From NCBI GenBank assembly GCA_039000515.1, contig JBCFYV010011164.1, forward strand, positions 50,041,791 through 50,105,790: a stretch of DNA of 64,000 nucleotides. The letters run 5' to 3'. The notes beneath the pieces were generated by a model that searched no databases, had not been told where the DNA came from, and saw only the letters and a list, made by a program, of their open reading frames with translations. Position numbers and translations under genes: made by a program. Origin of the DNA: Timema cristinae. Taxonomy: Eukaryota > Arthropoda > Insecta > Phasmatodea > Timematidae. Positions 1-12,567 of this stretch are shown here, piece after piece (the first letter of the stretch is position 1; each line of letters opens with the position of its first letter).

Positions 1-277
1 AAAGATACATAAACATGTTTAAAGGCTTTTTAAACTTACCATTAAAATGGTATTCTTTCTTATAAATGAGAAAGGTAACGTTACAGAACACTACAAAGAC
101 AAAGTAACAATGTCACTACACTACACAGCCCAAGACAAAGTAACAATGTCGCCTCACAGTACAAAGTAGAACTGACAACAATTTGTCCACCCTAGGGCCT
201 ATTATTCAGCTTGAGTTGGTCTTAAAAGAAATAATATCAATGTTAATGGATTGATGACTAGTCAGCCAGCTGTGTAA

Positions 278-859
278 TGCCGGAATCACGACCAACTTAA
301 GGTTAACTTAACGTATAGGTTGTCATTGTGTTTTAAATGGAAGCGATCACGATGCAGCTAACCTAACGTTCACTTGCAGTCTACTTAACCGAATAGAAGT
401 CCCGGGAAGATTTCCACGTTAAGTAAACGTTACATGAAGGTTATCACGTGATCTAGCCAGCCAATCATTATACGAGTGACGCCTACACGGCTATTTAGTA
501 ATTCATTTGTTGGTTTTATGACCAACTATAATATATAATATATTTCACAACTCATGGTATTATTAAGCTAAAGTTGATTTAAGATCAACTAAAATAGGGA
601 AGCTAGATTTATCGAAAATGATTAATGATAGATAGTTTTCATATCGATAGAAAACAGTAAACATTCACAGATCAAAACACTTTACAAATACAGTAGTACA
701 AATCACAGATCAACACACATACTCTAGAATGCAGATGTTTGGCTCGAGTTGTTAGGTTAAGTTACGTGAATCGTGATCACACATCTGTTTTCTTAAGTTA
801 ATTGAACCTTAAGTGAACGCTACGTTAAGTTAAAAGTTAAGTCGATCGTGATCCCGGCA
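278..859. mobile_element. MITE with terminal inverted repeats, PIF/Harbinger-like
   Basis: The two ends are inverted copies: the left starts TGCCGGAATCACGACCAACT and the reverse complement of the right end starts TGCCGGGATCACGATCGACT. Looser inverted similarity continues about 150 bp inward, including CTAACCTAAC-like blocks on both sides. The element is flanked by TAA at 275-277 and 860-862. A 3-bp TWA duplication is the rule for PIF/Harbinger transposons, so that superfamily is inferred. At 582 bp with no open frame it is non-autonomous. A coincidental 3-bp match is possible, so the superfamily is less certain than the inverted repeat. Confidence 0.6.
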
Positions 860-1051
860 TAAGCAGATACAATAATTGTTTCACCTCCGGCGTAAAGTGA
901 AGTGGGTCGCGCTATTATTTTTACGACTGCTGATAAGACTCGTCAGTGTACAGCTTATTAGAGAGGACCGTGAGAAATGACGGCTACAATTGCCACTCGG
1001 CCGAACTGGGTTGAAAATCCAAGTCTCGGAGGGATGACAAATTAACGCGTC

Positions 1052-1962
1052 ACAAGGGGAGGCCAAGACGTTCTGATCACGGATTATCTTCAAACTTTGT
1101 ACACTTTTAGTAGTCATTAGGACAACATAATGTGCAAGTAGTAAGGCGTACTAAGGTGGTTTCGAGAAAATCGCAAAATAAGTTTTACGCGTCGAATATG
1201 TATGATGGTTGCGACTATTAGATCGAGATGGCGGCGGTCGAGTGGTTAGCGTTCAAGATCCGTAATCGCTGGATGGGTCCCGCTCATATTCTTTCATATA
1301 TATTACAATTCAAAGGTAAATAATGAAAGAATACGTGTATTTGCATGAACTTTTATTGCATTTCCAATGTTATTTGGCTGCTTACTCATTTTTATTATTA
1401 CAACAAATATTATATTTATCGACAAGTAAATGATCAAATGCATAACCTTCTATGACTCTGCAGGTCGAAGTGTGTACAATAGTTCCGGTTACCTTACCCG
1501 ATTGCAGGTATGAGAGATCTCGCAAATCACGACAGGCATACATTTTCAGGAAAACATTATGCGTTTGGTCGTTTACTTGCCGATAGTTATAAATATAATA
1601 TTTGTTGTAATAATAAAAATGAGTAAACAGCCAAATAACATTGGAAATGCAATAAAAATTCATGCAAATACACGTATTCTTTCATTATATTACCTTTGAA
1701 TTGTAATACATATGAAAGAATATGAGCGGGACCCATCCAGTGATTACGGATATTGAACGCTAACCACTCGACCGCCGCCATCTCGATCTAATAGTCGCAA
1801 CCCACATAATATTCGACGCGTAAAACTTATCTTGCGATTTTCTCGAAAACGCCTTAGTACGCCTTACTACTTGCACATTATGTTGTCCTAATGGAATACT
1901 TACTAAAAGTGTACAAAGTTTGAAGATAGACTCCGTGATCGAACGTCTTGGCCTCCCCTTGT
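1052..1962. repeat. Fold-back repeat, two ~400-bp inverted arms
   Basis: Arm 1052-1442 and arm 1553-1962 are inverted copies with a few percent mismatch, separated by a ~110-bp loop. The outer ends read ACAAGGGGAGGCC and GGCCTCCCCTTGT. Each arm carries a tRNA-like A-box stretch (GCGGTCGAGTGGTTAGCG) at about 1236 and its complement at about 1760. The structure may therefore be two copies of one Pol III-type repeat inserted tail to tail, or a fold-back transposon. No flanking target duplication is obvious. Small open frames inside are shadows of the palindrome. Confidence 0.75.
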
Positions 1963-2465
1963 CATTAGATTTAGCTCATTATTTGCGATTAGATTGATTA
2001 GGAGGGATTGTGATCGATAGCAATGCAGTTCATATCTTTTGATAAAAAATTAAATCTGGGAACTCGCCTACATTTTATATTTCACAAAAACCCGCACGCT
2101 TACTAAACGTCAAGCTCATCTAGTGCGCTTTTCTGATGATGGGAAGTTCAAGGTTCAGTATCTCATCTTTAAATGTACTGAAGAGTTTTTTCCCAAAATG
2201 GTTTCCCTCCCTCGACGAGAGGGTACTGAGACCTCAAATAAAAAATACGCCTTGAAAGAGCCACGCGGTCAATCTCGAGGGCCGCCATATAGGCTACTGA
2301 ATTCCCGGTGATGAGGTCGAGGTTCGAATCTCTGTTGGATAACTTGGTGGTTGTTTTTCGTACACGATTTATCAATGTGATTTATTCTTCCCCTTTCCTT
2401 GTTTTAATATAACACTTGTTTAAAACTTATAAGCTAAAAATATCTAAATTAATTCCACAATACCC
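1963..2465. other. No gene; possible tRNA-like head near 2265-2340
   Basis: No coding signal is visible. At 2265-2340 there is a B-box-like GAGGTTCGAATCTC preceded by a degenerate tRNA-like stretch. This probably marks a truncated SINE head without its body. Confidence 0.35.
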
Positions 2466-2583
2466 GATTCGGTGGCCGCGTGGTCTAACGTGCTACTCTC
2501 GCAGTAGACTAGACTGCCGATAACGAGGAGGTCGAGGTTCGAATCTCAGTTGGGTGTACTGAGGTTTTATTTCAAAATTGTTT

Positions 2584-2630
<47 letters not shown>

Positions 2631-2755
2631 CCCCCATGCAAATGCCTCTAAATATATCCTTTCTAATCCCAAACATCATTAGCGTAATTAATACTTAATC
2701 GTACAACCCAAACGGGCAGTAAGACGCGCTGCTAAACAAAACAAAAACAAGAGTT
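2466..2755 (+). mobile_element. tRNA-derived SINE, family 1
   Basis: The head has a tRNA-like A box (GGTGGCCGCGTGGTCTAAC) and B box (GAGGTTCGAATCTC). It is followed by the family body (ATGCAAATGCCTCTAAATAT, CATTAGCGTAATTAATACTT) and the 3' tail AACGGGCAGTAAGACGCG, ending in an AAAC-rich run. The same order of blocks recurs at many sites in the window. Between head and body the copy holds an expanded CT microsatellite at 2587-2628 and a short C run. It would be transcribed by Pol III if active, but mutations suggest an old copy. Confidence 0.85.
2587..2636. repeat. (CT)n microsatellite followed by C run
   Basis: About 21 CT dinucleotides and then a run of C, placed inside the SINE at 2466-2755. 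Confidence 0.95.
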
Positions 2756-4071
2756 ATTTGGCACTTACACGGGTTCAGGAGGCATTTCAAAGTATCCTCC
2801 GCTAAGCTATCCCCGCGGCCAACTTATTATTAAAAAAAGGTATAAAACGTGCACTTTTTGAATTAAGGGATTATATTAAAATACTATTTACAAACTAACT
2901 TTACTAACAGGTACACCAACCCTTATTCTCCGGTCCTCATTTGTTCACTTTGAAAGGGAAACCCCATTTTCACCAATTATTATTTTTAGCCGTTCTGAGG
3001 CTCAAACCTGGATCCCTTAGCTCAAAAGATAAACTTACTATGGAGTGTGCCTAACCCTGTTCCCTTGACGCGACCGCAGTTGTTAAGGTGGTGAGTCCCG
3101 GTCGCGGGATAGTGTTTCCCCTAGAAGCGACTAGCGACTGCACGAAGATCGTTCTTTAATACCTCGTGTTAGCCTGAACTATGACACAAAGTCAGGGCTA
3201 TGGCATCGGTCGCATCGTAAAGCCTCTGGTCTCCGACTTCTCTATTAGTGTTCGACTCAAGACTCCTTCAGAAATGGTTAATGTGTATTAATCCCTAATA
3301 AGTAATAACAAATTGACTGCAACAAAATGCTCCAATACTGATTACTTCATGGGAAGCTTCTTTGGCATTGTGAATCTATATTTAAATGAATTTGTCCAAA
3401 TCACAAATATCAGTCCTAAATATTAAAGTATAATATATGGTTATAATATAAGTTTTTAATTTGAAGTTGGAGTCTGGACATTTTTACCGAGCTAACTCCA
3501 CCCAAAATAGTTTGTTCAGACTCCACAGCCCTGCTCAAAGTAACTGCTCACACAACAAACTAATGGATACAGTCCAGTCGCGGTCACTCTTTAATTTAAT
3601 TTGTTTTACACCACGTTCTACCACTCGTATAAATAGGCTACACTAATGTGGAGGAAGAGGTTTGAGTTAATAGGAAATATATACATTTGCGTGCAGGGAG
3701 AGCGAGAAAACATACTAGGTATGGTTTGCTGGGACTCGGTCGGCAAACCAGACGTTTAGTCCGCGTGCTCTCACGGTTGTTGGTGTATCATAATGAATAA
3801 ATAATGGTTTGAAAAACATATCAGCGCGATAAACTGCCAACAGATAACAGGCAGTGAGCGACGTCACTTGTATTACACGCTTATCTGGTTGGCCATGGTC
3901 ATATCTTGCTTTGTACCTGTTGAACACTTATTCAAGTGTAACAGAGTGGTTGAGAGGGGGGGGGGGGGGGGTGAGGACAAGCTAGTAACAGTCACCACTT
4001 CAACTCTTCCAAAAGACTACCTGGTGTGTTAATTTCACTGATAAAACCCCGTCCATTCCACAACCGCTATT
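2756..4071. other. Gene-free stretch with two dispersed repeats
   Basis: No coding region is recognised. Segment 2900-3060 resembles 34940-35100 in the same orientation; both hold CTTTGAAAGGGRAACC-like and CTGGATCCC/TTGGGACCC blocks, probably an old reverse SINE of another family. Segment 3275-3445 resembles 24830-25000 (shared GGGAAGCTTCTTTG and AATTTGTC). A pure G run lies at about 3955-3971. Confidence 0.6.
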
Positions 4072-4196
4072 TGCCGGAGAGAGAGTCGAAAACTATCTTC
4101 AGTACACTGAACCGGAATTCGAACCAGATGTCCCCGTCATCGGCAGTCTAGTCCACTGTGAGAGTAGCGCTTTAGACCATGTGGCCACCGAAGTGT
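4072..4196 (-). mobile_element. SINE family 1 head, 3'-truncated
   Basis: Read on the minus strand it shows the family head: CTTCGGTGGCCACATGGTCT, the GACTAGACTGCCGATGACGG block and a GGTTCGAATTCCGGTTCAG B-box region. The body and 3' tail are missing, which is unusual because SINE copies more often lose the 5' end. Confidence 0.75.
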
Positions 4197-4641
4197 TTTT
4201 TAAATTTTATTTTTCACTCTGCGGATGTAAGGTTGTATACGCTTACGTTGTGTGTCTTTTACATCTTCTGTCCATTATATCTCTTTTGAAACAAATACAT
4301 CGCTTTACCATCACACCTTGTTCCATCTCCCCGACTGTGCTATAGGCTACATTCATTGGGAATGAAGGGGTGAGCAAATATAAGAGCGGTTGCTAGTTGC
4401 TTATCTTTTTTTATTAGTACCAATGCATAGATTATTAATTTGATCCATGGTTAGAAATAAATCTATTTGAATGATATCACTCATCCCTGTCACCCAATCC
4501 CTTATTATATCTTTTAACTGTGGGCCTAAATCTGCCAGGATGTCTGTGGCTGGGGCTAAAGGGAAGTGATATTGAATACTTGTGTTGGTTCGTGATTGAC
4601 GATAGACTTGGCTTTTTAACTGTACTACTATATCTATTACA
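4197..4641. other. No feature seen
   Basis: AT-rich unique sequence with no coding or repeat signal that can be supported. Confidence 0.5.
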
Positions 4642-4902
4642 CCCGCCTCGGTGGCGTAGTTGGCTAACGCGCTTGTCGTGTTGAGCTCGACTGCTGAGGA
4701 CGGGGAGATCGAGGTTCGAATCTCGGTCGAGTGAACTGGGGTGGTTTTTCCTAAATGGTTTTCCATTCTCCCTCCACGCAAATGCGGGTTCACTTCCTCT
4801 AATTCAACCTTCCCATTTCCTAATCCATTAGCGTAATTAGTACTTAAAGCGTAAAACCCGAACGGGTAGTAAGACGCGGTGCTAAATATTATTATTATTA
4901 TT
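4642..4902 (+). mobile_element. SINE family 1, near full length
   Basis: This is one of the best-preserved copies. It has the head CCCGCCTCGGTGGCGTAGTT, the B box ATCGAGGTTCGAATCTCGGT, the body CCACGCAAATGCGGGTTCAC and CATTAGCGTAATTAGTACTT, and the tail AACGGGTAGTAAGACGCGGT. It ends in an ATT-repeat run. A short tandem-repeat end instead of poly(A) is typical of SINEs mobilised by RTE- or L2-type LINEs, so the partner LINE is inferred to be of that kind. Confidence 0.9.
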
Positions 4903-5939
4903 AATTTAAACTTATGTTTAAGGCGCTCTAGCGTCCACACTAGGTCACATGCCCGCGTGATGACTCATATAAATGTATATAGTCCTAGACCCCACAGATT
5001 GGAGATGATATGCCCTAAACATGATAACGGGTTTAAAGCATAGGCATAGGCTTTCTATAATGGTTCATAGCTATGCGTGTATATCCCTAGACCCTACAGT
5101 TCTTAGATAATGGACATTTAACACAGATTAGATATGGTTTTTTACACAAAAACTAGTCAAATATACTTGTATTTAAGGCTTTCCAGCTTATAAACTAGAA
5201 TTTGTGTAACGATAATATGCAGTTTCGGCCATAGGGTTATGTGTAATCTCTGGATATATTATTTTATCATTCCAGGAAGCACCGATTTTGAATTTGCCTT
5301 ACAATTATCAAATTAAAATAATTTTGTCCTCTCAAGGAACATAAGTTTTGTGGGAGGCAATTAAAAAGAATATTTTGTGACCTTTATTTTAAATCGTGCT
5401 AGCCGACATAATTTTTGCAAAAACATCTACTAGGTTAAATAATGTTTGAAAAACTACTTTACTGTTCTGTCCGCACATGAAATTAAACGATTAGTAAATT
5501 TTGTATTCAAATTTACTGTGCAAACTTTTAAATAAATGTTATGGAGTCTAATAACACTTCTTTTATCAAAGACGTCAAACTTTTGAAAACATATTTTATA
5601 AATAAAAATAAAAAATTGCTATTATAAAATAAATATGACCCTCTCTAGCACAGTTTCCCCTCTTTTCCACTCTCCCCCCCCTCAATCACCCATCCCCCAA
5701 TCACAAATCACAAGCTGAGTCGTGAACTTTAAAATAACTTTGACTGTAAGGGGTCACATGTCTAGCCCATCTCAGACTATCAGAGGTAACACACCCCAAC
5801 CTCCTTTTATACGTCCAGTGTTTCAAAGGTCACAGCTGTCCTTGAATTACATTTAGGGATCCAGCCCAGTTTCATATATATTTTAATTATGATACTTTTT
5901 GGTTTCTCTCTAATGACAATGCTAAGATCAGCGCTCGAA
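4903..5939. other. No feature seen
   Basis: About 1 kb of AT-rich sequence. No open frame, splice-flanked segment or repeat could be recognised. Confidence 0.5.
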
Positions 5940-6100
5940 GACTAGCCCAAAGGTTCCTAAATAGTTTGCTAATTCCTTCCACACAAATGTGGATACATTT
6001 TATCTATATTTTACCTCCCACATTCTTACTCCACTCCTAGGTTCAGTGTAATTACAATATGCCGAAATTGGTAGTAGAACGCAGAGCAAAAATAAAAGCT
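5940..6100 (+). mobile_element. Degenerate SINE family 1 body and tail
   Basis: Family landmarks survive in order: CCACACAAATGTGGATACAT, then ACCTCCCACATTCTTACTCC, a GTGTAATTAC remnant and AGTAGAACGCAG at the tail. The head is too decayed to place. Confidence 0.6.
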
Positions 6101-6838
6101 CGTGTTTATTATAATTCTGACAGCCTTAAGAAAATATTTTGTGTTTGCTCGACGTCAGTCCCTTAAAATTGGGGTGGGCGACCCTGTCGCCATTCGCCAG
6201 AAGGGGCGAATTTGGGTCTACCAGCTCTTGCAGTAAAATAAACTTTTCCTTATGGTGCATGCAGGTTGTAGCTTGATATTGAGATGCATTGAGCTCAGAG
6301 CCAATGTTTCTGCAGCTTGTCAAAACAAAGGATTGTTCAATTTTGCGTTAATTTGTTTTATATTTTCAATTCAAACAGTTTTTGCCATTTGCGTCTAAGG
6401 CAGTTTCAACAGACTAGTCAAAGTTTACATATTTTGTACACTTGTTCAAACAGCATGTGTTTTAAATGTTCGATTGAGCAACCTAATTTCTCAATTTTTT
6501 ACATGGTGTGGCGAATTTCACTTCTCATTCGCCACATCCTTGGATAAATTGAAACACCTGTTGCCCACCTCTGCCCTAAAATAAACGGTTATTTAGATAT
6601 TGATTATGAATAGTTCTGGCCGGTCAAAACACCTTCATGCCTATTTTCCCTACAACACAGTAAAGGAAATGGAATAGAGGGGTGGTGGGAGAGAAGTGGT
6701 GTGATGGCAAAGCACTGCATCTTCTCCAAAAGTAATGTAATGGCAATGTATTAGGAGTTCCTCCTTCAATAGACCTTCATTTTCACATAGGATTTGATTA
6801 AAAATTAATTTGAGACGGATTTTCAATACTCGCATCAC
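6101..6838. other. No feature seen
   Basis: Several short open frames occur but none has a recognisable domain, splice context or codon pattern. Treated as non-coding. Confidence 0.45.
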
Positions 6839-7093
6839 TCAAATTGGTGGTCGCGTGTTATAACGTGCTGCTCTTGTGTTATACTGAATTTCTGGTGACG
6901 GGGATATTGGGGTTCGAATCCCTGTCGAGTCTACTGAAGGGTTTCTCCCCATAATTGGTTTCCTACTTTCCTTCCACACAAATTCGGGTACACTTTCTCT
7001 CAAATTTTATCTTCTCAAATTCTACTTAATAGCGTAAATAATGAAGGCGTATAACCTGAACTGGTACCAATACGCTTTGGAGAAAAAAAAAAA
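6839..7093 (+). mobile_element. SINE family 1
   Basis: Head with GGTGGTCGCGTGTTATAACG and GGGGTTCGAATCCCTGTCGA, body CCACACAAATTCGGGTACAC, and a decayed tail (GTATAACCTGAACTGGTACC) followed by an A run. Confidence 0.85.
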
Positions 7094-7109
7094 TTCAAAT
7101 CAAGGGTTT

Positions 7110-7915
7110 TCTACTGATAGTATGTAATGTTTTTAAACTTAATTTTTTTGAAAATGTCTCTATAACGATTTTGTTTAAAATTGAGGTATGGAGAATGCTT
7201 GACCTGACAAATAACAATTTATAGCCTACTTGTTTTTGGGTAGAAATTCGTTTAAGGGTAGTTTACTAATAAGTTATTTTCGAAAAATCAAAATTTTTAA
7301 AAATTGAAATCTGGAGAGGGTTTTTGACATCTTACATACAATTATATACCTATTTGTTCTTCGGGACAACATTTGTTTAAAGTTAGCTTATTAATGACTA
7401 CTCTTTACAAATTTGATATATTTTAAAAATGGCTCCAACGGGTTGATTCAAAATGTGTATATGTATATATATATTCTTAAGAAAAAGTAAGTTTACTGGA
7501 GTTTTTTTTAAAACTATTGTTAAAATTGGTTAAATGGGGTCTATTTTACATGATAAATAATTTAACATGTTTATTTTTATAATTTATAAACTAATTTAGG
7601 GGCACCTAGTTTACTAATGCATCAGAAAATTTGATATTTTTTTAAAATAGCTTGAAGATTTACTTCAAAATGGGCAATAAGGATTTTTTAAAATGAAAAT
7701 TAAAAATATTTTTTACAAACATATATTATTTGAAGTTTGTTTACAGATAGATGATTTTTGAAAATTTGAAATAATAAAAAAAGTTTTCTGCAATTTTGAT
7801 TTAAAATGTATTGGCAGAGAAGGTTTAATGTGATTAATACGATGGTGGGTTTGTTTTTCTGAAGACAACTCGTTATTTTACGGGGCAAATATTTTTGGAA
7901 ATACTGTACGATTTT
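7110..7915. repeat. Degenerate tandem repeat, ~180-bp unit
   Basis: Loosely repeated blocks recur about every 180 bp: GATTTTGTTTAAAATTGA-like, a GGGAGAATG-like step, CTACTTGTTTTTGGGTAGAA / CCTATTTGTTCTTCGGGACA, GTTTAAGGGTAGTTTACTAA and AAATTTGATATTTTT. Four eroded units are visible. Two related units lie at 43640-43990, so the repeat is dispersed, not local. No protein is encoded. Confidence 0.6.
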
Positions 7916-8019
7916 GTCTACCCATTTACCTTACTGGTTATTTAGATACATTTTAGTTCTAAAAGTAAGTGTAATAGTAAATATAAAATTTCACACACAA
8001 ATTATGGAGGTCTCTTGTC

Positions 8020-8350
8020 TGAGCACTGAGTCAGGTTATAGACGTCCATAAATCCCGTTATTAAACAAGTGGTTTGTTATTTCAAAATATGGCTAAAGCC
8101 AAAATGCAGGGGAACTGTATTAACAGGTCAGATTAATATTAAAAACCATGCAGTTTAAGTTGTGTGGTTAAACAAAGAAATAACGTTTCACGCGTACTGT
8201 TTTTGTTCTGAGATCAAAGTAAATGGCTATAAACATAATTTAATCTTTCTCAAAGAATTAAAAGTTATTTATAATGAGGTCATAACAAAACATTAATTTA
8301 AGAAAATTGAGAATCGTTAAGAGTGGCTTTGAAGCTTTAGAACTGCCAGT
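8020..8350. repeat. Dispersed repeat, paired with 28055-28390
   Basis: This segment and 28055-28390 share ordered blocks, including ATAAATCCCGTTATT versus AAAAATCCCTCGTTATT, AGATCAAAGTAAATG, CTTAACAAAACATTAA-like, and GTGGCTTTGAAGCTTYAGA-like at the end. Both are in the same orientation. The family is not identified. Confidence 0.55.
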
Positions 8351-8739
8351 CTTATGCAATGTCCTTAATTTATTTTAAATAAATATAAAACTTATTGAAA
8401 ATGGATTTAGTTTAACTGATTTTACTCGCACATCACAGTTATAATTTTATGAGTCCCGACCCGAGCCCTTTCAATAAATAATTCTGGATACTGACAAATA
8501 CAGTAACTTTTTTCAAATGTCAAATAAGTTTATTTTTTGGTGAGCTGACTATACGTCCTTTGATGAGAACAACTGGATTTTGGTTTGTTCTCTGATACGA
8601 TGAAGCCAAAGTGTGGTTAACATTTAAGATGTATTATCTCATGAAAGTTATCTGTGTCAACATTTGATGAGGAATTATATTCGGTGTCGTGCTGTCAAAC
8701 GTTTAATATGCTCTCTCTTGCTTTGCACGAGTCGCTTCA

Positions 8740-9500
8740 ACGATTATTTCTCTTCCCCTGCTTCTCTTTCATCTTGTTGCTCTTATTTCTCTTCTCCTGC
8801 TTTTCTTTTATTCCTCTTGTGTTCTCTTTTCTTTCTCTTCTTAGTGTTCTCTTTTACTTATTTTCTTTCTCTGCTTGAGTTTATCTTGACTTAACTTATT
8901 TTCTTTCTATTTTCTTCCTCTTAATCCTAACTCTGTTTCTCTTGACTCATCTCGCATTTCTTCTTTTCCCCATATTTCTTTCCCTCATATTTCTCCTTTT
9001 TAAACGTTCCCTGTTTTTCTCTTTTCTTTCTCCTTGTGTTTCTGCTGTGTTTTTCTTGACATTTCTTTCGTTTTCTTTCTATTTCATTTGATTTCTTTTC
9101 CTACTTTCCCTGTATTTCTCTTTTCTATTCCTCTCTTTGGGTTTCTTCTCTATTTTTTCTTGACATTTCTCTCTTTTTTCTTTTGCTGTTTCTTTTTATT
9201 TATTTTATTCCCTCCTGTAATATCTCATTTTTTCACTTGCTTTTTCTCTTTTATTTGTCTTTTATATTATTTAGATTTTTCTATTTTCTGTCTCTTTTTT
9301 ATCTCTTTGCTTTCCATTTTTATCACTTTAAATTCCTTCAAATGTTTCTCATCTTAATTTATCGTCTGTTTCTTACTTTCCTTTCTTAAATATCTTGCTT
9401 TTGTCTTTTGATCTGTTTACTTTTCTAACATTTTATTTGTAGACCTTACACTCTTCAATCTTTGCTTTTCCGCTTTCTTTTCCCCATTCTATTACTATTT
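8740..9500. repeat. Pyrimidine-rich low-complexity tract
   Basis: Degenerate TTTCTC/CTTTT tract with almost no purine runs. It produces long open frames rich in Phe, Leu and Ser, which should not be read as membrane proteins. Confidence 0.85.
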
Positions 9501-9604
9501 TAGAACGGCAAATATTGACTGTAATTAAAGACTATGAAAAAAAGTGCGATTGCTTGCCACCGAGGGACTATTGAAATGGGAATGCAGACAAGGATGCATG
9601 AGGA

Positions 9605-9780
9605 GCAGAATGGTAAAGTACTATACGAGAGATGATGGTGAGTTTAAGTACGAGACAGAAAGGGGACGATAGAATAGCGCACTGACACAGAATGGTGAAG
9701 TACTATACGAGAGATGATGGTGAGTGTAAGTACGAGACAGAAAGGGGACGATAGAATAGCGCACTGGACACAAAATGGTG
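9605..9780. repeat. Tandem duplication, ~82-bp unit
   Basis: Two near-identical units start with AGAATGGT at 9607 and 9689 and share CTATACGAGAGATGATGGTG and GACAGAAAGGGGACGATAGA. The start of a third unit (AAAATGGTG) is at 9772. Unit high identity suggests a recent event. Confidence 0.9.
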
Positions 9781-11384
9781 GATATCAACTAGTTGCAGTG
9801 TTAAGGCCATATGTACAGACATTGTTTTTTCACCATTAAAATGAGTTTTCTTCTATGAAATGTTACACACCATAAATTTATTTTTATCTATTTTTATTAA
9901 AGAGCTATGAGGGTAAGAAACTTCAATTTTTACGTTTTACAAAGCTAGTTTTAGGCCACACTTTTTGAAATAAAATTTTGAAAATTGAAATTTAGTATCT
10001 TTAATAATTTACCTATTTGATAAAGTTGGGATTTTAGCGTAGGTATAAGCATACTCTATATAAATATATTTAAAGTACCCTTAAAATCAACACAATTCAA
10101 CAAATGTTTATCAATACTAATTCATCTATACATATTAGTATTCATGTGATTTATAGATGTGTATACTAAAGATAAAAAATATTAAGATTTAAATATGCGA
10201 CGTTTAACTGAATAACTTGATCTACGTATGACATAAAAATATGCAATGAAATTCCAAGTTGGCTCATGAGATCAAAACTTTGTAGGGAAGTGTAGCTTAG
10301 TTGACAATAACGGGTGATAGCCCGCCTCCACAGCAGTTACTCCAGCTGTATTATCACAGAAACCCAAGTAATCTGCAGTCCTTGCGAGATTCGAGATTTC
10401 TGTTTGAACGATCATTCACAAGTTGTCTCTTGAAATAATTAGACTCATATTATAGTGATATTGATCTTTATACCACTGCCAGGGTTATTTCATTATTGAA
10501 ACATGTAGTTATTTTTAGATGTGTTTTATTTGTGATCTCTGTGAACTGTAAAGAAACTATATATATCATTATTAAAATAAAAAACATTGGTTCCTTCCAT
10601 CACAACTTGGAAAACGTCAAGCTTTAAACCGAGAATGGATCTAATGTATTCATTATATAGGCAGAAAGGCTTTATGTTTATTTTATATGTTAGGGGTTTC
10701 CAGAATCAGTAACACAGATTATACAATCTAGTAAACAATAAATGTCTGTAGGCGACGGCCCAAGGTTTCGACACATTGCATATCAAGAATGATGAAATAA
10801 ATACTTTACATTTGAAAGCACTTTTTACAGCCATTGTATAAAGAATATTTTTCATGAAAAAAAAAGTAATTTAGGCAGATTATAGTGTTAAATTTATTAG
10901 TTATTTGAACTAGTTTAGTTATTATTAATGCAGAAAAAGGCATTATTTTATATAACTTAAATTGGCAAAACTTATTACTGTGAATACATTAATATGCATA
11001 TGGAAAAAATAGTTTCACGATCTTCAATTTAGTGAAAACTGCAATTATTACCTTCATTTAATTTATCTATGTTTTTATATGTATTTATATTTTAATTAGA
11101 GGTAAGAATATTTATACTGTCAGTCTGACTTAGATCTTGGTTCATATGGGATTTCCTGCATGATAAATTATATTGATTAATTACATTTTAATTAACATTA
11201 AAATTTTGTGAACTTAGGGTTTTATAATTTCGTTGGCTGGTCAGTGATGAATCATCAGAGTAGCAAGGGCCGGGATGTGTTGATTAACTTGCAAAAAGAG
11301 CAATACATTCAGTAGAGTTCTCTTAGATTACATTTCTGGCTGGATATCCGTCATTTACGTCCGTAGTTGGTCTATCATTATGAA

Positions 11385-11515
11385 AAATTCAAGTTTTTAT
11401 GATTACAATCTTTGTTCTGGATTGTTCCGCAAAATTTTTCTTTGTTCCGTTTTGATAAACCCACAAATAGTATGTTTACATTGGGGGAAGAGGGGCCAAC
11501 TTCACGGTAGCCCAT
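11385..11515 (-). repeat. Inverted single unit of the 13.0-14.1 kb repeat
   Basis: Read on the minus strand it matches the units at 13040-14060 (GAAGTTGGCC, AATGTAAACATAC, TATCAAAACGGAACAAAG, CAATCCAGAACAAAG). It is the only unit in this orientation and lies just inside the left arm. Confidence 0.7.
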
Positions 11516-12567
11516 TCTAGTTTGAATAATATCGAGGCACTTATGTTAAATTAGTTTAGTTTTAAATTATATCGATATTTTATAATGCATAGATACTCAA
11601 ACCAATTCTTTTTAATCAAAAAGTTGTAGGAATGATAAGATAATGTTGAAAATTAACTGTGTATCCTATTTGTTTGTTATGTTTGTAAAATCCACATAAC
11701 CGATTAGACTCTGAAACTAAACGGTGCGTTGAGGTGGGAATTTTAGCTAAGCAAATGTTTGTAAATCAATATTATATTTACCAGAATGCAAGAGTTTAGC
11801 TGTTAAAAGACTTTATTGCATAGCTATTTTTAGTTTCCATTTGTTAAGGATGTTTTTGATTTAGTCCCGTGTATTCATTTCAATTTTTTGTTTAATTCTT
11901 AGTTGTTTTTTTTGGCAAATTTGTAGCAATTTTTTAGAATTTCAGGCTATTCTATAGATATTTTTAATAACTTTTTTGGAAATTTATTCTGGGTCCTGTT
12001 AGTAAAATTGATTTGAAAAAATAATGTTTATTGTAAAGGAGTTTCTTAGTCTTTTTCGTAAGTGTCAGAGTTGGAATAATTGACATTTACTTCCAATAAT
12101 GTCTCTTTGCGGTCAAAGGTACTACTTACTACATCTTAACAGGGTGAGATGTCAATACTTTAGGATAACCTAGTTTTAAGCTCTCTTGAGGGGGTGGGGA
12201 AGAGGGAGGTGAGATATCGGGTATCTTTTGGTAATTTCACCACTGCCCAAGAACATGAAACCAATATTTTGGAGCTTAGGAGGAAGTGAGGCCTATAATA
12301 ATACGTTTCTTTGCTACGAGTTTTATGGCATGCAACAAGTTGTAGACCAAGATCTCTCAAGCTTTTGTATTTCTGACTTGCTCCGCCATTGTATTGTTTT
12401 TTTGTGCATAGTGAGCGAATCAAAGATAATATTCTCATGCTTTGACCCACAGGGTGGGACATTCTTTACTTGCCGCCCTGTGTTACTATACAGGTTACAC
12501 ACACAAAAGGCCATCATCACTAATTACACTAGTTTAATTAGTGTCTGTAACAGATCTAAGAACTAAC

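Noticed and set aside
4642..4740. Genuine tRNA gene
   Set aside because: The A and B boxes are present but no acceptor stem closes, and the sequence continues into the SINE body. This applies to all SINE heads here.
8654..9389. Phe/Leu/Ser-rich frames resembling membrane proteins
   Set aside because: They come from a T- and C-rich low-complexity tract. No signal or domain.
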